Shown: positions 34,312-46,577 of the stretch, in pieces
Numbering within the stretch: the stretch's first letter is position 1
Layout: every line of letters begins with the position of its first letter
NCBI RefSeq assembly: GCF_905171775.1
Contig: NC_053492.1
Coordinates: forward strand, 186,668,278 to 186,732,277
Reading direction: 5' to 3'
DNA: 64,000 bases
Origin: Rana temporaria
Lineage: Eukaryota > Chordata > Amphibia > Anura > Ranidae
Notes under the pieces: generated by a model
Databases searched by the model: none
What the model was told of the DNA's origin: nothing
Seen by the model: only the letters and a program-made list of their open reading frames with translations
Translations under genes and position numbers: made by a program

Positions 34312-36312
34312 AAGTCTGCATGGTAGCACACCTTTAATACAAAAGCCATCTACATGTTCTTAGTGCTTGTAGCTCTCACATGCACCATGCTGCACTCTAT
34401 CAGTTGTCTCTCTCATGCTTGTACTCTCTGGGCTGTCTCTCTCAACTATGGTATCTCTGAGCCAGTGGTGGATCCCATCCCCGCTCTAGTACTGCCCACA
34501 CCAATTAGTACAAAAATACATTTAAGAGATATAAATGGAATTCTTTGCCTGTTGCTTAAATAATGTTTTTTGTCAAAAAAATGGCTGCCTATGGCATACG
34601 TAAGCACCAGAAGTACTATAATGTACAGAAAAGCCATTTCAAGTGCCAAGTTGAATAGAATAGTAACAGTAGTCTGTGCGTTTTATCCTGAGAAATTGTA
34701 CGCAGAGGTGGTTATTGCCGAGTGGAATTTTCTTGTGGAAAGTGATTTGGGGGATTTTCATTTGAGCAGTTTTGCCAGCAGAAGTTTTAGCCTTTAGCAT
34801 GCTGCACGGCGAGACCACATAAATCATCACTATAAAATATGTAAAACCTGACGTATTACTGAACGTGTTTTCCAGCTGAAACACCTTTTTAAAGTTTAAT
34901 GACATCATGTCTGTGGCTATTTTGTTATAGATTGGTCAGTTTAAGTGACTTTCCTTTCTGCTCCTAAATTTGTCAGATCCGTCACTGCATACATTTAGGT
35001 TTTTTGGACTTGGAAAAATGTATATCATGCACAGCGTTGGTCTGACACAATTAAAGAAGGATTTATTTCTCTACCAAAAATACATTTCTAAACTAAATGC
35101 CATAACTAGACGTTCGCCCTGTGCCAGAATACAGTCCAAATTCATAGATGCAGTTAGTGATAGACTTTAGATTCCTTATAACCCCCAAAAGCTTATTTTT
35201 TGATGCACATATTTGGTTGATGCACATATAAGTTTCTCTGTGTTGCTCGGGTGTGTCTGTACATTCAGTCGGAAGGTAGCTATTACATGCTCCAGTCTCT
35301 TCAAACTCTTCAGTGAAATGAAATCAACCTGGCTGGTTGACTGTTCTTCAGAAGCACCAGTAGGAGTGTGTCTGTTGATGAACACAGATGTGACATAAAA
35401 TTTGTCACTAGATTCAGACCTTTTCAGTATTCAAATATTTGGTAAGAGTCATCTTATGTCTTTGGATACCTTAAGATGATCCTTTGGTGTGTTAATGCAA
35501 GTCAAATCAAGGGGTTCACTGTAATAGTGGCTTGCCAGCTTGTGGGGGTGGGGGCAAGCAGAAATTGAACCGTTCCTCCATGCTTCCTGTCAACTCATTG
35601 GGCACCAAATTCTGGGTCACATGGGAAGAATACCTTCGGGGTGGGTTCTTTGAGGTCTGCCAGTTGATGTCTAGCGCCATTCATATTAGCAAAAGGGTAA
35701 CACCTTGTCCAAAGGCATGCTTACCAATGCACGGGACAAAACTAACAAGTATAAACTCAGTGCTTAGCAAGATAAAAACAAGAAGGGCATCAGCTAACAC
35801 AAAAATGTCAATAAACCAACCCATAAAAAAAAAAGGAAAAGTGTCAAGGGCCACGGTCATGTGAAAAATCAAGCATCAAGGCAGTCCCCCAACTTAGAGA
35901 TAAGCCACTTGTGTATTGTATTAGATGTGGCGTCCCACCAGAAGATGTTGTCCCTTGTCCTACACACTTGAACAGGTGTATGTGTTGCATTAGGAGAGAC
36001 TTACGGAGCCTATGCCCACTCCACCAGTCAGCGCACCTCTGTTACCTCAATCCCAGTAACAGAAAGGGGGCCTGCTGAACACTTAGCACAGACCTCATGA
36101 GTACTCTCACTTAACTATTGTCTGACATACCTATTGACCAGGCCATGGATCTCTGTAATGCTGTTCCACTTCCAGTGACCCCCAGGAGACAGACAGCTAA
36201 GGAGAGAGTTAGAACACTAAACCCCCTCGGTACCAGAGGACCCTAACCAGGTACCATGCCAATGTCTGGTTGCTGTTTCCTCCTGTGGTATCCATGGCAA
36301 AGTCTTCTCCTC
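34312..36312. other. Repeat-poor sequence, no gene recognised
   Basis: No gene or transposon ends. Some open frames of 60-110 codons, none with recognisable sequence. Confidence 0.5.
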
Positions 36313-36315
36313 TTA

Positions 36316-36675
36316 TGCCACGTACACACAATCCAAAAATAGGACGACAGATCATCCGACTTTTTTTTCATTTACTAGTCGCAAGCAGAAACTGAACTAA
36401 AGTCACAAAAATTCTCGTACGACAGAAAAAAAATCGGAAGTGATGTCATGTGTTGTAATGTATTTGTGTTGTATTTTTGGACAACTGTACTGACTAAACG
36501 AAAATCGTATGATCTGGTATCGTACGAGGAAAATTTTCGTGCACGTCCGATAAAATAATATCAGATGAACTGTCATGATCGGCTCACGGAAGCCCTGAAC
36601 TAACGATCTGATTATTGTACAATTCTTCCTCGGACGTAATTTTTCATACGATATTCGGATCGTATGTACGAGCCA
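36316..36675. mobile_element. GTACACAC-family element, TTA duplication
   Basis: TGCCACGTACACACAATCC to GGATCGTATGTACGAGCCA, TTA both sides; inner word CGTACGA/TCGTACG. Confidence 0.85.
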
Positions 36676-36931
36676 TTAGACTCACAGGCTAATCTTGTGT
36701 TGTGGTGATATTCATAGACCCCTATACGCTATTGCAGACCCTTGGTCCATTATAGAGATGCCAGGACCCTACATGCACCCCTTGAGTAACTTCAGACCAG
36801 GCCTTGAAAAGTTGAAACAACTTTACTGAACTTTTGGCAGAACATATACAGTATAACATGCAGTAATGTCCTTCCTCTAACTGAACCTAACTGTGGCTGC
36901 TCCAGGTTACCTTCACAGGTGAAGTCTCTTA

Positions 36932-37351
36932 GGCCTCGTACACACGACCGGACATGTCCTGCTGAAACTGGTCCGCCGACCAGTGTCAGCGGACAGATCC
37001 GATCGTGTGTACAGGCTAGCGGACAGATTTCCAGCGGACAAATGTTTCTTAGCATGCTAAGAAACATGTCCGCTGGGAAGCTGTCCGGCGGACATGTCCG
37101 CTGGTTAGTACGTCTAACCAGTGGACAGAAATCCCGCGCATGTGTCAAATTGATTCGACGAATGCATGGAAGCATTGAACTCGCGCGATAGAGAACGTCG
37201 GTGTCGTCTACGTCACCGCGTTCTCAGTCCGTGCGGATTTCGGTTTGATGGTGTGTACAGCCATCAGACTGAAATCTCCCAGCGGACATGTCCGATGAAA
37301 ACGGTCCGGCGGACCGTTTTTATCGGACTGTCCGCTCGTCTGTACGGGGCC
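36932..37351. mobile_element. GTACACACG-family element (GTCCGC subtype), TTA duplication
   Basis: GGCCTCGTACACACGACCGG to GCTCGTCTGTACGGGGCC, TTA both sides. Interior built from repeated CAGCGGACA / TGTCCGCTG words in both orientations. Confidence 0.9.
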
Positions 37352-37354
37352 TTA

Positions 37355-38439
37355 GAGGAAAGTTCAAGCTTGGCAGTGTTCTAACAGAGAAGTCCATGAG
37401 CAGACTATAGTTCACAGCAAATCTTTAGTGTAGATTCCCCATGCTTTTTCCCAAGTGTTCCCCTGAGTTCCACCCAGGATCCGAACCTCTTCACTTTTAT
37501 ATCACACAGGAGGGAGGCTGGACCCCAGCGAAAGCCCATGCACACACCGGGGAAAAAGCAGCAAAAACATTAACCCCTTTCCCCTGACCTGGGCAGCCAG
37601 ATGCTAACTACACACACAGTAGGCAACCTACCTACAAGCTGCACAGAAAGAAGAATGGGTCATGTGCTCACTTCACCAAGTAGTTTCCTTCACTCCCTAA
37701 CAAGGTAGTAGAGCAGTAGCGGGAAGATGTGTATGTTATGTTGGTGGACCTATCAAAAAAATAAACCTGTTGCTTTGTCCTGCATGGTCTGTAGAAAATC
37801 TATAGGTTTAGTCATAAAAACTGCCAAATCTTGGCAAACTACAGATCTCAGAATGCTCTGCTATCTATTGCTGACTAGACATGCTGAGACTTCTTGCTAA
37901 CTGCAGGCCTAGGGGCTCCTTATGGCTGACCTGTACAGGGTATCTATGAAACTCTTCTGGTTTCCTGGTGACTTTCCTGTAGGTGTTCATTAAGTGTGTC
38001 TAGCATACACAGTATAATTGTCAACTGTTCTGCAGACAATTGCACTTTCACACTTACCTCTTTAGACATATCCCTTTGTTTTAATAATGACTGCATGTAA
38101 TAAACATTTCCTCTGTCAATCATTGTATAATTGTTGTCTTAAAACTGGATGAATTCTCTGTACAATTTCTCTATGTATTTAATTTATACAGATGTTCAGA
38201 CGCAAAATAGAGACTGATCACACCAACAAAGTTACAGCAGAGTCCACTCATAACAATACTGCCATGCACAAAAAAAACATACATTTTTGGTGGGATCAGA
38301 AAAAATCACTGATAACTGTCATTGGGTAAATATGTCTTATCTGGGTCAATTATCCATTTGTTTTATTGATTTAATTTAAGGTTACACTTGCCTTTTCCTT
38401 TTAGTTTTCACACTTCCACATTACAATGAGGAATACATT
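37355..38439. other. Unassigned sequence
   Basis: No gene recognised. Confidence 0.45.
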
Positions 38440-38995
38440 CTTTTAAATCTGTCCGATTATCTCCTACTCTATTAGCTTTTAGACAATCCCTGAAGACCTT
38501 CCTCTTCAGTGAAGCCTATCCTACCCACACCTAACAACTGTATGGCCTCGTACACACGGCCGAGAAACTCGACGGGCAAAACACATCGTTTTGCTCATCA
38601 AGTTTCTTGTGAAGCCGCCAAGGATTTCGGCGAGCCAAATTTTCCCGTTGCCGTCAAGGAAATAGAGAACATGTTCTCCTTTTTGGCCCAACGAGATCCT
38701 CGGCGGTTTCCTCGTTGAAAAGTGTACATATGACCGGTTTCCTCGACAAAAAAAACCCCCCAGCAAGCTTCTTGCTGTTTTTTTTCGAGAAACTTGGCCG
38801 TGTGTACGAGGCCTATGTCTATTTTCTCCATCAGCTCATTCCCCACAGTTATTACCTTTTGTTTTTCATTTGACCATCCCTTCTAGATTGTAAGCTCTAA
38901 TGTGCAGGGCCCTCTGATTCCTCCTGTATTGAATTGTATTGTAACTGTACTATCTGCCCCCATGTTGTAAAGCTATATAAATCCTGTTTATTAAT
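38440..38995 (+). mobile_element. Rex1/L2-like LINE 3' end, interrupted
   Basis: RQSLKTFLFSEAYP-like reading before the break and the 3' UTR after it (TTGTAAGCTCTAATGTGCAG, AAATCCTG, TTATTAATAAT). A GTACACACG element sits between them with TAT duplicated. Confidence 0.82.
38544..38813. mobile_element. GTACACACG-family element, TAT duplication
   Basis: GGCCTCGTACACACGGCCG to CGGCCGTGTGTACGAGGCC, TAT both sides, inserted in a LINE tail, so it is younger than that tail. Confidence 0.92.
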
Positions 38996-39535
38996 AATTC
39001 CAATAATATGCACTTACAAACAAATACATTTAACAATGTTTTTCACACAATATTTACTCTTTTACCATAAGATTTATTATAAAATAAGTGAATCTTGGGT
39101 GAAAATTGTGTGAATCTTGGATGAAAAGAGTAGCATGTATCAAGAGAAACTGGAAACAACCATCCTTTGCTGTTCTCAATTACTAAAGACAAATCTATGT
39201 GCCTGATCCCAGTTATACATGAAGGAAAATGCTTTGATAGTGAAGAAACTCCACACACAGCACTGCTTTCACTCTCTGGGAACATTCTAATGATGGGATT
39301 AATCTCAGCAGGATGTGCTTGGGGACATTGTCACTACTTGTTTGGTCACAGTAGATTCCCTGATGTTCTTCCTGTTCTGCAAATCCTCTAGATGCTGATC
39401 CCAACACAGCATTTACTCATTGGCCAAACAGAATATCTATCAAGACAGACTAGCATCCATGTTACATGGTTAGCAAAGAAATGCAAGAGAAGGAGGGAAA
39501 GGTGCTAAAAATTGGGATCTAGGTGGAGACTTATG
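38996..39535. other. Unassigned sequence
   Basis: Nothing recognised. Confidence 0.45.
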
Positions 39536-39539
39536 AATG

Positions 39540-40330
39540 TTTATTTTTTTTATAAATATTTTTATTAATTTTGAGCATAGAAATTACAACAATTTATACA
39601 ATAGATACAATTTTAAAGTACGTAGACATAAATTAACATTCAAAAAGAAAAAGTAAAAAGGAGGGGGGTGGGAGGAAAATATCGGAATGAGAGGGATCGA
39701 TCAGTGTATGTGTAAGAGTTTTAAAAGTTAATCAGAAATGCATAAGGAATCTATCAATTAGGAGGAAAGTAAGGATGAGCTCAGGCGTGTTCGCAACTTC
39801 ACATGCCTGCGCCTGCCAGGAAGCGCACACTCCGCAGCGCTAATCACAGGTAGTGAGACAATTCCCGGTCCACGGCTGCATAGATCTGGAAATGTCTCAC
39901 TACCTGTGATTAGCGCTGCGGAGTGTCAGCTTACTGACGGGCGCAGGCATGTGAAGTTGCGAACACACCTGAGCTCATCCTTAGAGGAAAGAAAGATGTA
40001 ATCCAGGGGGACCATATTTTCTCGAACTTGTGGGAATTGTCACAAAGAATTGCAGCAATTTTTTTGTTAGACATGTACCAATTCATTTTATTTTTAACTG
40101 ATGAGGAATTTGGTGTAGAGGACCACCAAGCTTTTGCAAAAGTTTGTTTGGCAGCAGTGAATACAAATATTGAGGCGGAATTGATTATTTGTAAAATCTT
40201 TTGGTTTGAGATTTAATAAAGCTTCTAGTGGATTCTTGCAAATAGTTTTATGAATTTTTAAATCAACTTCTTTGCCCCATTCCAGCATCCACTGGTGCCT
40301 CATGTAGTGATTAACTGATAAAACTAAGTG
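39540..40330 (-). mobile_element. 5'-truncated LINE (L1/Tx1-like) 3' fragment, interrupted
   Basis: Left end is a T-rich block with TTTTTATTAATTTTGAGCA, the look of a minus-strand LINE tail. Farther right the minus strand has an open stretch with HQWMLEW and FTNNQFRLNI that resembles an ORF2 C-terminus. A 214-bp palindromic element splits it. Confidence 0.6.
39770..39983. mobile_element. hAT-like palindromic element, 8-bp duplication
   Basis: TAAGGATGAGCTCAGG to CCTGAGCTCATCCTTA, arms of about 90 bases with one imperfect bubble, flanked by GAGGAAAG (39762-39769, 39984-39991). Eight-bp duplications fit hAT-type insertion. Confidence 0.92.
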
Positions 40331-41039
40331 GGCAAATTTATAGTAAGGTATTCTGACAACTTGTCATCCTGCTTACAAAGTCAGCTGACTATACTACATG
40401 CAAAATTATTTAAGCCTAATAGAGACACAAAGGGCATGCATGGCCCAACAAAAAGTGTAGGAATAGTAAACATAAAGTTTTACTTCCTAAGTACCAGCCC
40501 AAAAACGTATTTAGTATGACTTAATCCATGCACCTATTATTCAGCTGTGCATTCAGTGCAGTAATGATGTCATAATTCCAGTAATGGAACCTCTTGTAAT
40601 ATGTAAAGAAAGTCAAGACCTAACCACACAATATATTTTGTACTTCTTTGTATTCTGGAATCTACAAAGTGAATGAGTTGTAAGTAAAGGTATCACAGGT
40701 CGGAGTAACACACATACACATAAATGAAAATAGATCCTTCTTCTGTTTATGTTGTTTGATGTATTGTACAAGATAGCAAGTCACTCATCTTGTCGTAAAA
40801 CATTACAAAAAGGTATTATACTGTATATGAGACATTACAGCTTCAAAGTGGAGAATAAATAACCTTATGTAAGATACCATAGCATGATTGGGTATACCAA
40901 GCACCACATCCCTAGAATGCATATTCGGTGTGGTGGAAAGTTTATTTCCAGTTGTGCCTTTTTGGTCTACTATTGGAAGACAATGGCATTGCTGACCTCT
41001 TACTCCACCTAACCTTGGGATCTTTCCTGGTTTCTGAGC
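40331..41039. other. Unassigned AT-rich sequence
   Basis: Nothing recognised. Confidence 0.45.
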
Positions 41040-41690
41040 TCCCCCCCCCCCATTTGGGTGCCCCTTCTGTGTGGTGTGCTGTGGCTTGGGGGGTGTTTTC
41101 CATCTTCAATCACTCTCCTTGAGTGCCCCCCTTATGGTGACTGCATCTGGTGCTTTAGAGCTTCTTATACCAGTTCCCAATCAGTCTCTGATGAAGCAAA
41201 AGCAGCTTCATACTCATTTACATGGGAGACTCTCTTGTTTAAGGGGACTTCCAGATTCGAAAAATCCCCCTGCCCGCAGACCCCTACAACAACCAGCCAG
41301 GGTTGTGGGGAAGAGGACATTGTCCCCATCAACATGGGGACAAGGTGCTTTGAGGGGCTTAGTGCCTCCCCTGCCCAAAGCCCTCCCATGTTGATGACAT
41401 GTGGCCTGGTATGGTCCGGGAGGTGCAGGGGCACTCAGTTTCCTGGCCCCCCTTTCCTGGCCTGTCGGGCTGCATGCTCGGATAAGTGTCTGAAATGGAT
41501 TTTGGGGGCCCCCATACCATTTTTTTAAATATTTTCGCATGGGGCTCCCCCTCCAATCCATACCAGACCTGTAGGGCACGGCAATTCTTTTTTTAACATT
41601 TAGCTGTCAGTGGAGAACACCGCTGACAGCTGATGACTCATTGATTGTTAAGGACGCAGCAACCACCCACTCATTAACAACTGGCTATTC
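41040..41690. repeat. GC-rich ranid dispersed repeat
   Basis: CATCAACATGGGGACAAGGT, GCATGCTCGGATAAG and CCATACCAGACCTG are words I recall from a common ranid repeat. GTCCCCATCAACATGGGGAC at 41321-41340 is a near-palindrome. The open frames here are not genes. Confidence 0.55.
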
Positions 41691-42290
41691 ACAGTTTGTT
41701 ACGGAGAAGAAAAAAATATGCAAAACGCATGAAAACCGCTTACGAAAATGCAGCAAAAACTGTGAGTTCAAAAATGCATAACGCACAGGAAAATCGGATC
41801 AAACGCAATCACATAGACGTGAATCTAGCCTTTCTTATTTATTCTGCACACAACTGCATAATTAAAGTACCTTTTCATATAAATTATTGTGTGGAGATTC
41901 TCAACTTCTTTAGGAAATCATCCCAATTGTGTGGGGTAGCAATCTACCTAACTCCCTTTAGTATGTACACTGGTGATTTTGAGACCCCTTTGCTTGTCTG
42001 TTTTCCATACAGGAGAGCTATTCTGAAACACACATCCTACAGGTTCCATGCTGTCTCCTACATACAAAAAGTGTATCTGTAATAACAAATTTTTTAAAAC
42101 TGCCATTTCAATTCAATTCCAAACAGCCTTTGAGTTTTGAAACTAGTTTATGATTTAGCAAGCAGTCTTCTAGAACTACATCTTACCACTGAACATGAAC
42201 TCAGAAGTTCTTTAACTTTATGGCAGCATTAGTTTGGCTGGAATAACACCTTTGCACAAAGCATGGTGCTGTACCATCCACTCCACATGT
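41691..42290. other. Unassigned sequence
   Basis: Nothing recognised; AAACGCA/ATGCAAAACGCAT words near the start suggest an old inverted-repeat element. Confidence 0.4.
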
Positions 42291-42292
42291 TA

Positions 42293-42563
42293 GGCCCCGT
42301 ACACACGACCGAGTTTCTCGGCAGAATTCAGCCAGAAACTCGGTTCAGAGCTGAATTCTGCCGAGAAACCCGACCGTGTGTACACTTTCGGCCGAGGAAG
42401 CCGACGAGGACCTCGGCGAGGAAATAGAGAACATGTTCTCTATTTCCTCATTGTTCAATGGCAAAAGTCGGCCCGCCGAGTTCCTCGGCGGCTTCCACAC
42501 TGAACTCGACGAGGAACTCGATGTGTTTGGCACGTCGAGTTCCTCGGTCGTGTGTACGGGGCC
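42293..42563. mobile_element. GTACACACG-family element (CTCGGC subtype)
   Basis: GGCCCCGTACACACGACCG to CGGTCGTGTGTACGGGGCC; flanked TTA / TAT. AGAGAACATGTTCTCT at the centre is a perfect palindrome. Confidence 0.9.
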
Positions 42564-42566
42564 TAT

Positions 42567-44558
42567 GTGTGTTGCAGTACTAGTCTTTTTGAATGGAAAC
42601 TTAAATGAACAGAGACAAACCATAGTAACACTCTACTGTTTATTGCCTTAAATAAGAGTCAGGTTCTATTTGGCCCATGCTGGGTTGCACTGGCAGGTCA
42701 TTCAAAATGAATGGGCTCCATTATTGCACCACAGTTGTATGCACAACATAACGTATGCGAACCTGTGCAATTTTTTTAAGTTGGTGACTATGGCACATGG
42801 CCATGATAGGTGTCGGAATGACATGATGGGTTTATATGGGAAAGCATATCTAGACATTTATGGATTTAGAAGGGACTAAAATGCATCACAGAAAATTGCA
42901 TTCTTGTGAAAATTGCTGTAACATGATGTGTTTTTATTATCAGGAGCCCTAGGGAGGTTCCTGCTACCACCAAAGAGAATGTGATTTTTTTATTGGAGTC
43001 AAATTAGTAATACCAATTAGAAATGTATGCCTTTGTTGCACTTACCCATCCCCACTCAAACAGTGTAACATTCATCAAATATTACTCTTGCAACAATTAC
43101 AAGCAGCTACGCAAATTAAGGCAAGGAAATTCGCCAAAGCCAATGCTTGCAGCCTCTTTATACATTAAACCATGTTTTTGGAGCAATGAATATAAAAAGT
43201 CAGTCCACTCAAAGGTCTTGTTTGAGGCTATTTTTACACGTGTGCATCAACATTTTCATGAATTTTTATGAATTTTCATATTTTCTTTATGTTTTTACAT
43301 GTATTTCGTATATGTTTTTCATGTGATTCTCATACTCTCCCATCAAAGTGTATGGAGCCATAAAATGCCCACTGTACCCTTTTACAAGACACATAGAAGA
43401 AAAATGCACAAATGTGAACAAGCCCCATAGAAATAGTAGTAATCCTCTGGATGTGCATCGAAGCAATGTAAAATTGTACAGGTGTGAATGTGGACTCAAA
43501 TTATTATAGATAGAGCGGGGTAGGCAAGATCTTCTTGATTGTGTCAAGTTGGAAATTTGGTTGTTTTACCACTGTTCCTACACCTCCTGCTGCATAATAT
43601 AAAATAATGGCCCCAGAAGGTGTGCAGACCCAAGTACTGAAGAAGAAAAATCTCATAACACAATTTCTGAAAGATATACAAAATTGTCAGTTGAATTACC
43701 ACTCCAAAATCTACCAAAAGTGAACTATAAGGGTGGACTGACCATTGAATTAAATCATAATCCTAGCCAATTTTTTTGTTAAGCTTTAAAGTCCACCTAC
43801 CTAACAGATTTACTTAAATGGATAAAAATATGTTTAATTTTATATTAGCAGGGGGAAAAATTCTAGGTGCCATTTGGGGTAAAGCAGAGTGAAAGGAGGC
43901 GACTTACAGGAATGTGTAAGACCCAAAGAAGATGAAAACCATGTTACATTTAGCTTAAGATCAATAATTGGGTTTATGATGAAAATCCCCTTCAGATGCA
44001 GCTGCTTCTCTGGCTTTGCCTCTTAGATTAGGTTAGTATGGGGAAAAACCTGACTTGCTTATTTAGCAATGTACAATAAAGGATTAGAGAAAATTCCTTT
44101 TTGGTATTCTTCAGACTTCGTTTATAACTAGCAGAACAAAGTCTGAAGTCAACTAGGAGTACTCTCAGAACCCCAAACAAAACCAAATCCAGCCTGAAGT
44201 CAAACAGGCCCACTTGACATTGTATGGCACTTAATTTGTAGGCATTTTCCGGGTAGGCACAAAGAGGCTCGGTGCAGCTATGCAACTGCTGCAGATTAGG
44301 AAGCAGCCAGCGACATACTGTCTGCCAGTATAAATGCCAAGTAGTATTCTATTATGAGCGAAAGCTTTGAACATGCAGAGAATTAGTGTGACAGGTACCA
44401 AAACAAATTAAAAGGCAAGTTCACTGAGGGCTGACAATCCAAAGACTGAAAAAAGAACAGGGGGCATCCGGTCCTGTATAGTGTGCCTAACTATAGAGTC
44501 AGGCTGTGGACCAGGTCTTGTGGATTGAGGAAAAGTTTTAGATAGTGGATATAGGGTT

Positions 44559-44561
<3 letters not shown>
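42567..44561. other. Unassigned sequence
   Basis: No gene; ATGAATTTT words near 43250-43330 and ACACATAGAAG..AATGTGAACAAGC near 43390 suggest an old MITE without clear ends. Confidence 0.45.

Positions 44562-44627
<66 letters not shown>
44562..44627. repeat. (TA)33 microsatellite
   Basis: Uninterrupted TA run. Confidence 0.97.
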
Positions 44628-44629
<2 letters not shown>

Positions 44630-45627
44630 CAAAACATTGATTATTGCTTATACATCATTAGCATGCTTGCAGAACAAAATAGTAATTGCGCAATTGGCAC
44701 AATATTAACTGTAAAAAGATACATGTAGGATATCTGAATCACAGCAATACAGATGTTTAGTGATTTGTAAAAAAAAAAAAAAAAAAAGACAACATAGTAA
44801 ACAAAAGCAAAAAAAAACACACTAAATAACAGAGAACTATTTTTATGAACTACAAATACACCTGTACCTTTTGAATGTTGAGAGACTTTACATGATAACA
44901 CTCAAAAGCCTTTTGCACACTGCAGCTTGAAAAAACTCAGTACAGCTTCTTTTTTTTTTTCCTGAGCTAAAACACAGCTCATTAATTGTAATGTGACTAT
45001 GCACAAAAGCGCGTAAACAAGAGTTGTGTATTCTTCAGTAAAAATTGAAAAATCTTGATTTTTGATCAGTAATTTATGCCTCATGCACGCAAAATGTGTG
45101 CAAATGCCCACTTTCATATTGTGCAGAAAAAAAACATGAGAAGAAGTATTCGCGTGTGTGCGCGAATCTGCACGAATTAATGCGAAAATTGCACAAACGC
45201 ATATGCATGAAAATGGACACAAATACATACAAAAAATAAACTGGCTGCAAAAGTAGATGCTCAAACAGAAGTATTGTGGGCAAGAGGCCAAACAATATAC
45301 TATTGAGGCTTATCAGTCAATGGTAATTGCTAGACCAATAACAACAGGTCTTTAAAACGTTAAGTGAACACAAATTAAGACAATTTATTGATATACATTG
45401 TAAATCAAGGTCATTTAGATTTTCTTAGATTGTAGTATAACACAAATTTCAAGAAAAACAAGAACATCTTCACTCTGAAAAATGTTGCAAAATTATAAAA
45501 ACTATAATAGTATTTAAATACTACAGAAATATGTTCAATAAAGTTTACAGTGAATATTAGGTCATATTATTTTTTTTAGGGAAGGCTGAAAACCCCCTTC
45601 TGTTTTTTGCTGCTATCTTGAGCTCTG
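44628..45627. other. Unassigned AT-rich sequence
   Basis: A-runs and short low-complexity pieces; no gene. Confidence 0.45.
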
Positions 45628-45630
45628 TAA

Positions 45631-46574
45631 TGCGCTGTACACGCGATCGAACCTTTGTCCGACCAAATTCACATCGGAATTCCATCGGAGGAAAAGAGAA
45701 CGGGCCAGATCCGCGTAGATCGTCGTATTTTTAGGCAGGCGTAGCGTATCGTTTTTACGCTATGCCGCCGCTACTTTGAGAGGCAAGTGCTGTATTCACA
45801 AAGCACTTGCCTCTAAAGTTACAGCAGCGTAGCGTAAATCTGCCGGCGTAAGGGCGCGGAATTCAAATGTTAAAGATGTGGGCGTGTTTTATGTAAATTT
45901 TACTTGACCCAACGTAATTGACGTTTTTTCTGAACGGCGCATGCGCCATCCGTGGGGGTATCCCAGTGCGCATGCTCGAAATTGACCCGCAACAAGCCAA
46001 TGCTTACGACGTGAACGTCATTCTACGCAAACCCTATTCGCGAACGACTTACGCAAACAACGTAAAATTTTCAAAATTCGACGGGGGAACGACGGCCATA
46101 CTTAACATTGAGTACGCCTCATATAGCAGGGGTAACTATACGCCGAAAAAAGCCTTACGGAAACGATGTAAAAAAATGCGCCGGCCGGACGTACGTTCGT
46201 GGCTCGCCGTATCTAGCTAATTTGCATACTCAACACAGAAATCGACGGAAACGCCACCTAGCGGCCAGCGTAAATATGCACCTTAGATCCGACGGCGTAC
46301 TAGGACGTAGGCCAGTCGGATCTAGCACAGCTTCAGGCGTATCTTATTTTGTGGATACAAAACAAAGATACGCCGGAGCAAACTAGCAGTTACGCGGCGT
46401 ATCAATAGATACGCCAGCGTAACTGCTTCGTGGATCTGGCCCAACATGTTCTCTATGTAAACTCCGATGGAATTCATCGGAACTTCCGATGGGGCATACA
46501 CACGGTCGGAATTTCCAATGGAAAAAGTCAGTTGGACTTTTTCCATTGGAAATTCTGATCGTGTGTACGGGGCA
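45631..46574. mobile_element. GTACACACG-family element, split by another element
   Basis: TGCGCTGTACACGCGATCG to GATCGTGTGTACGGGGCA. Inner words ATCGGAATTCCATCGGA on the left, CCGATGGAATTCATCGGAA on the right. The 741-bp element at 45702 lies inside it. Confidence 0.88.
45702..46442. mobile_element. GGGCCAGATCCGCG element, AAC duplication
   Basis: Left GGGCCAGATCCGCGTAG, right CTTCGTGGATCTGGCCC, AAC both sides. Removing it rejoins GAGAACATGTTCTCTATG, the palindromic centre seen in the related element at 42293. Confidence 0.92.
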
Positions 46575-46577
46575 TTA

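Noticed and set aside
41058..41579. Open frames of 107-156 codons on both strands
   Set aside because: GC-rich dispersed repeat; frames overlap on both strands and resemble no protein.
44562..44627. Possible TATA-rich promoter
   Set aside because: Plain TA microsatellite without a nearby gene.
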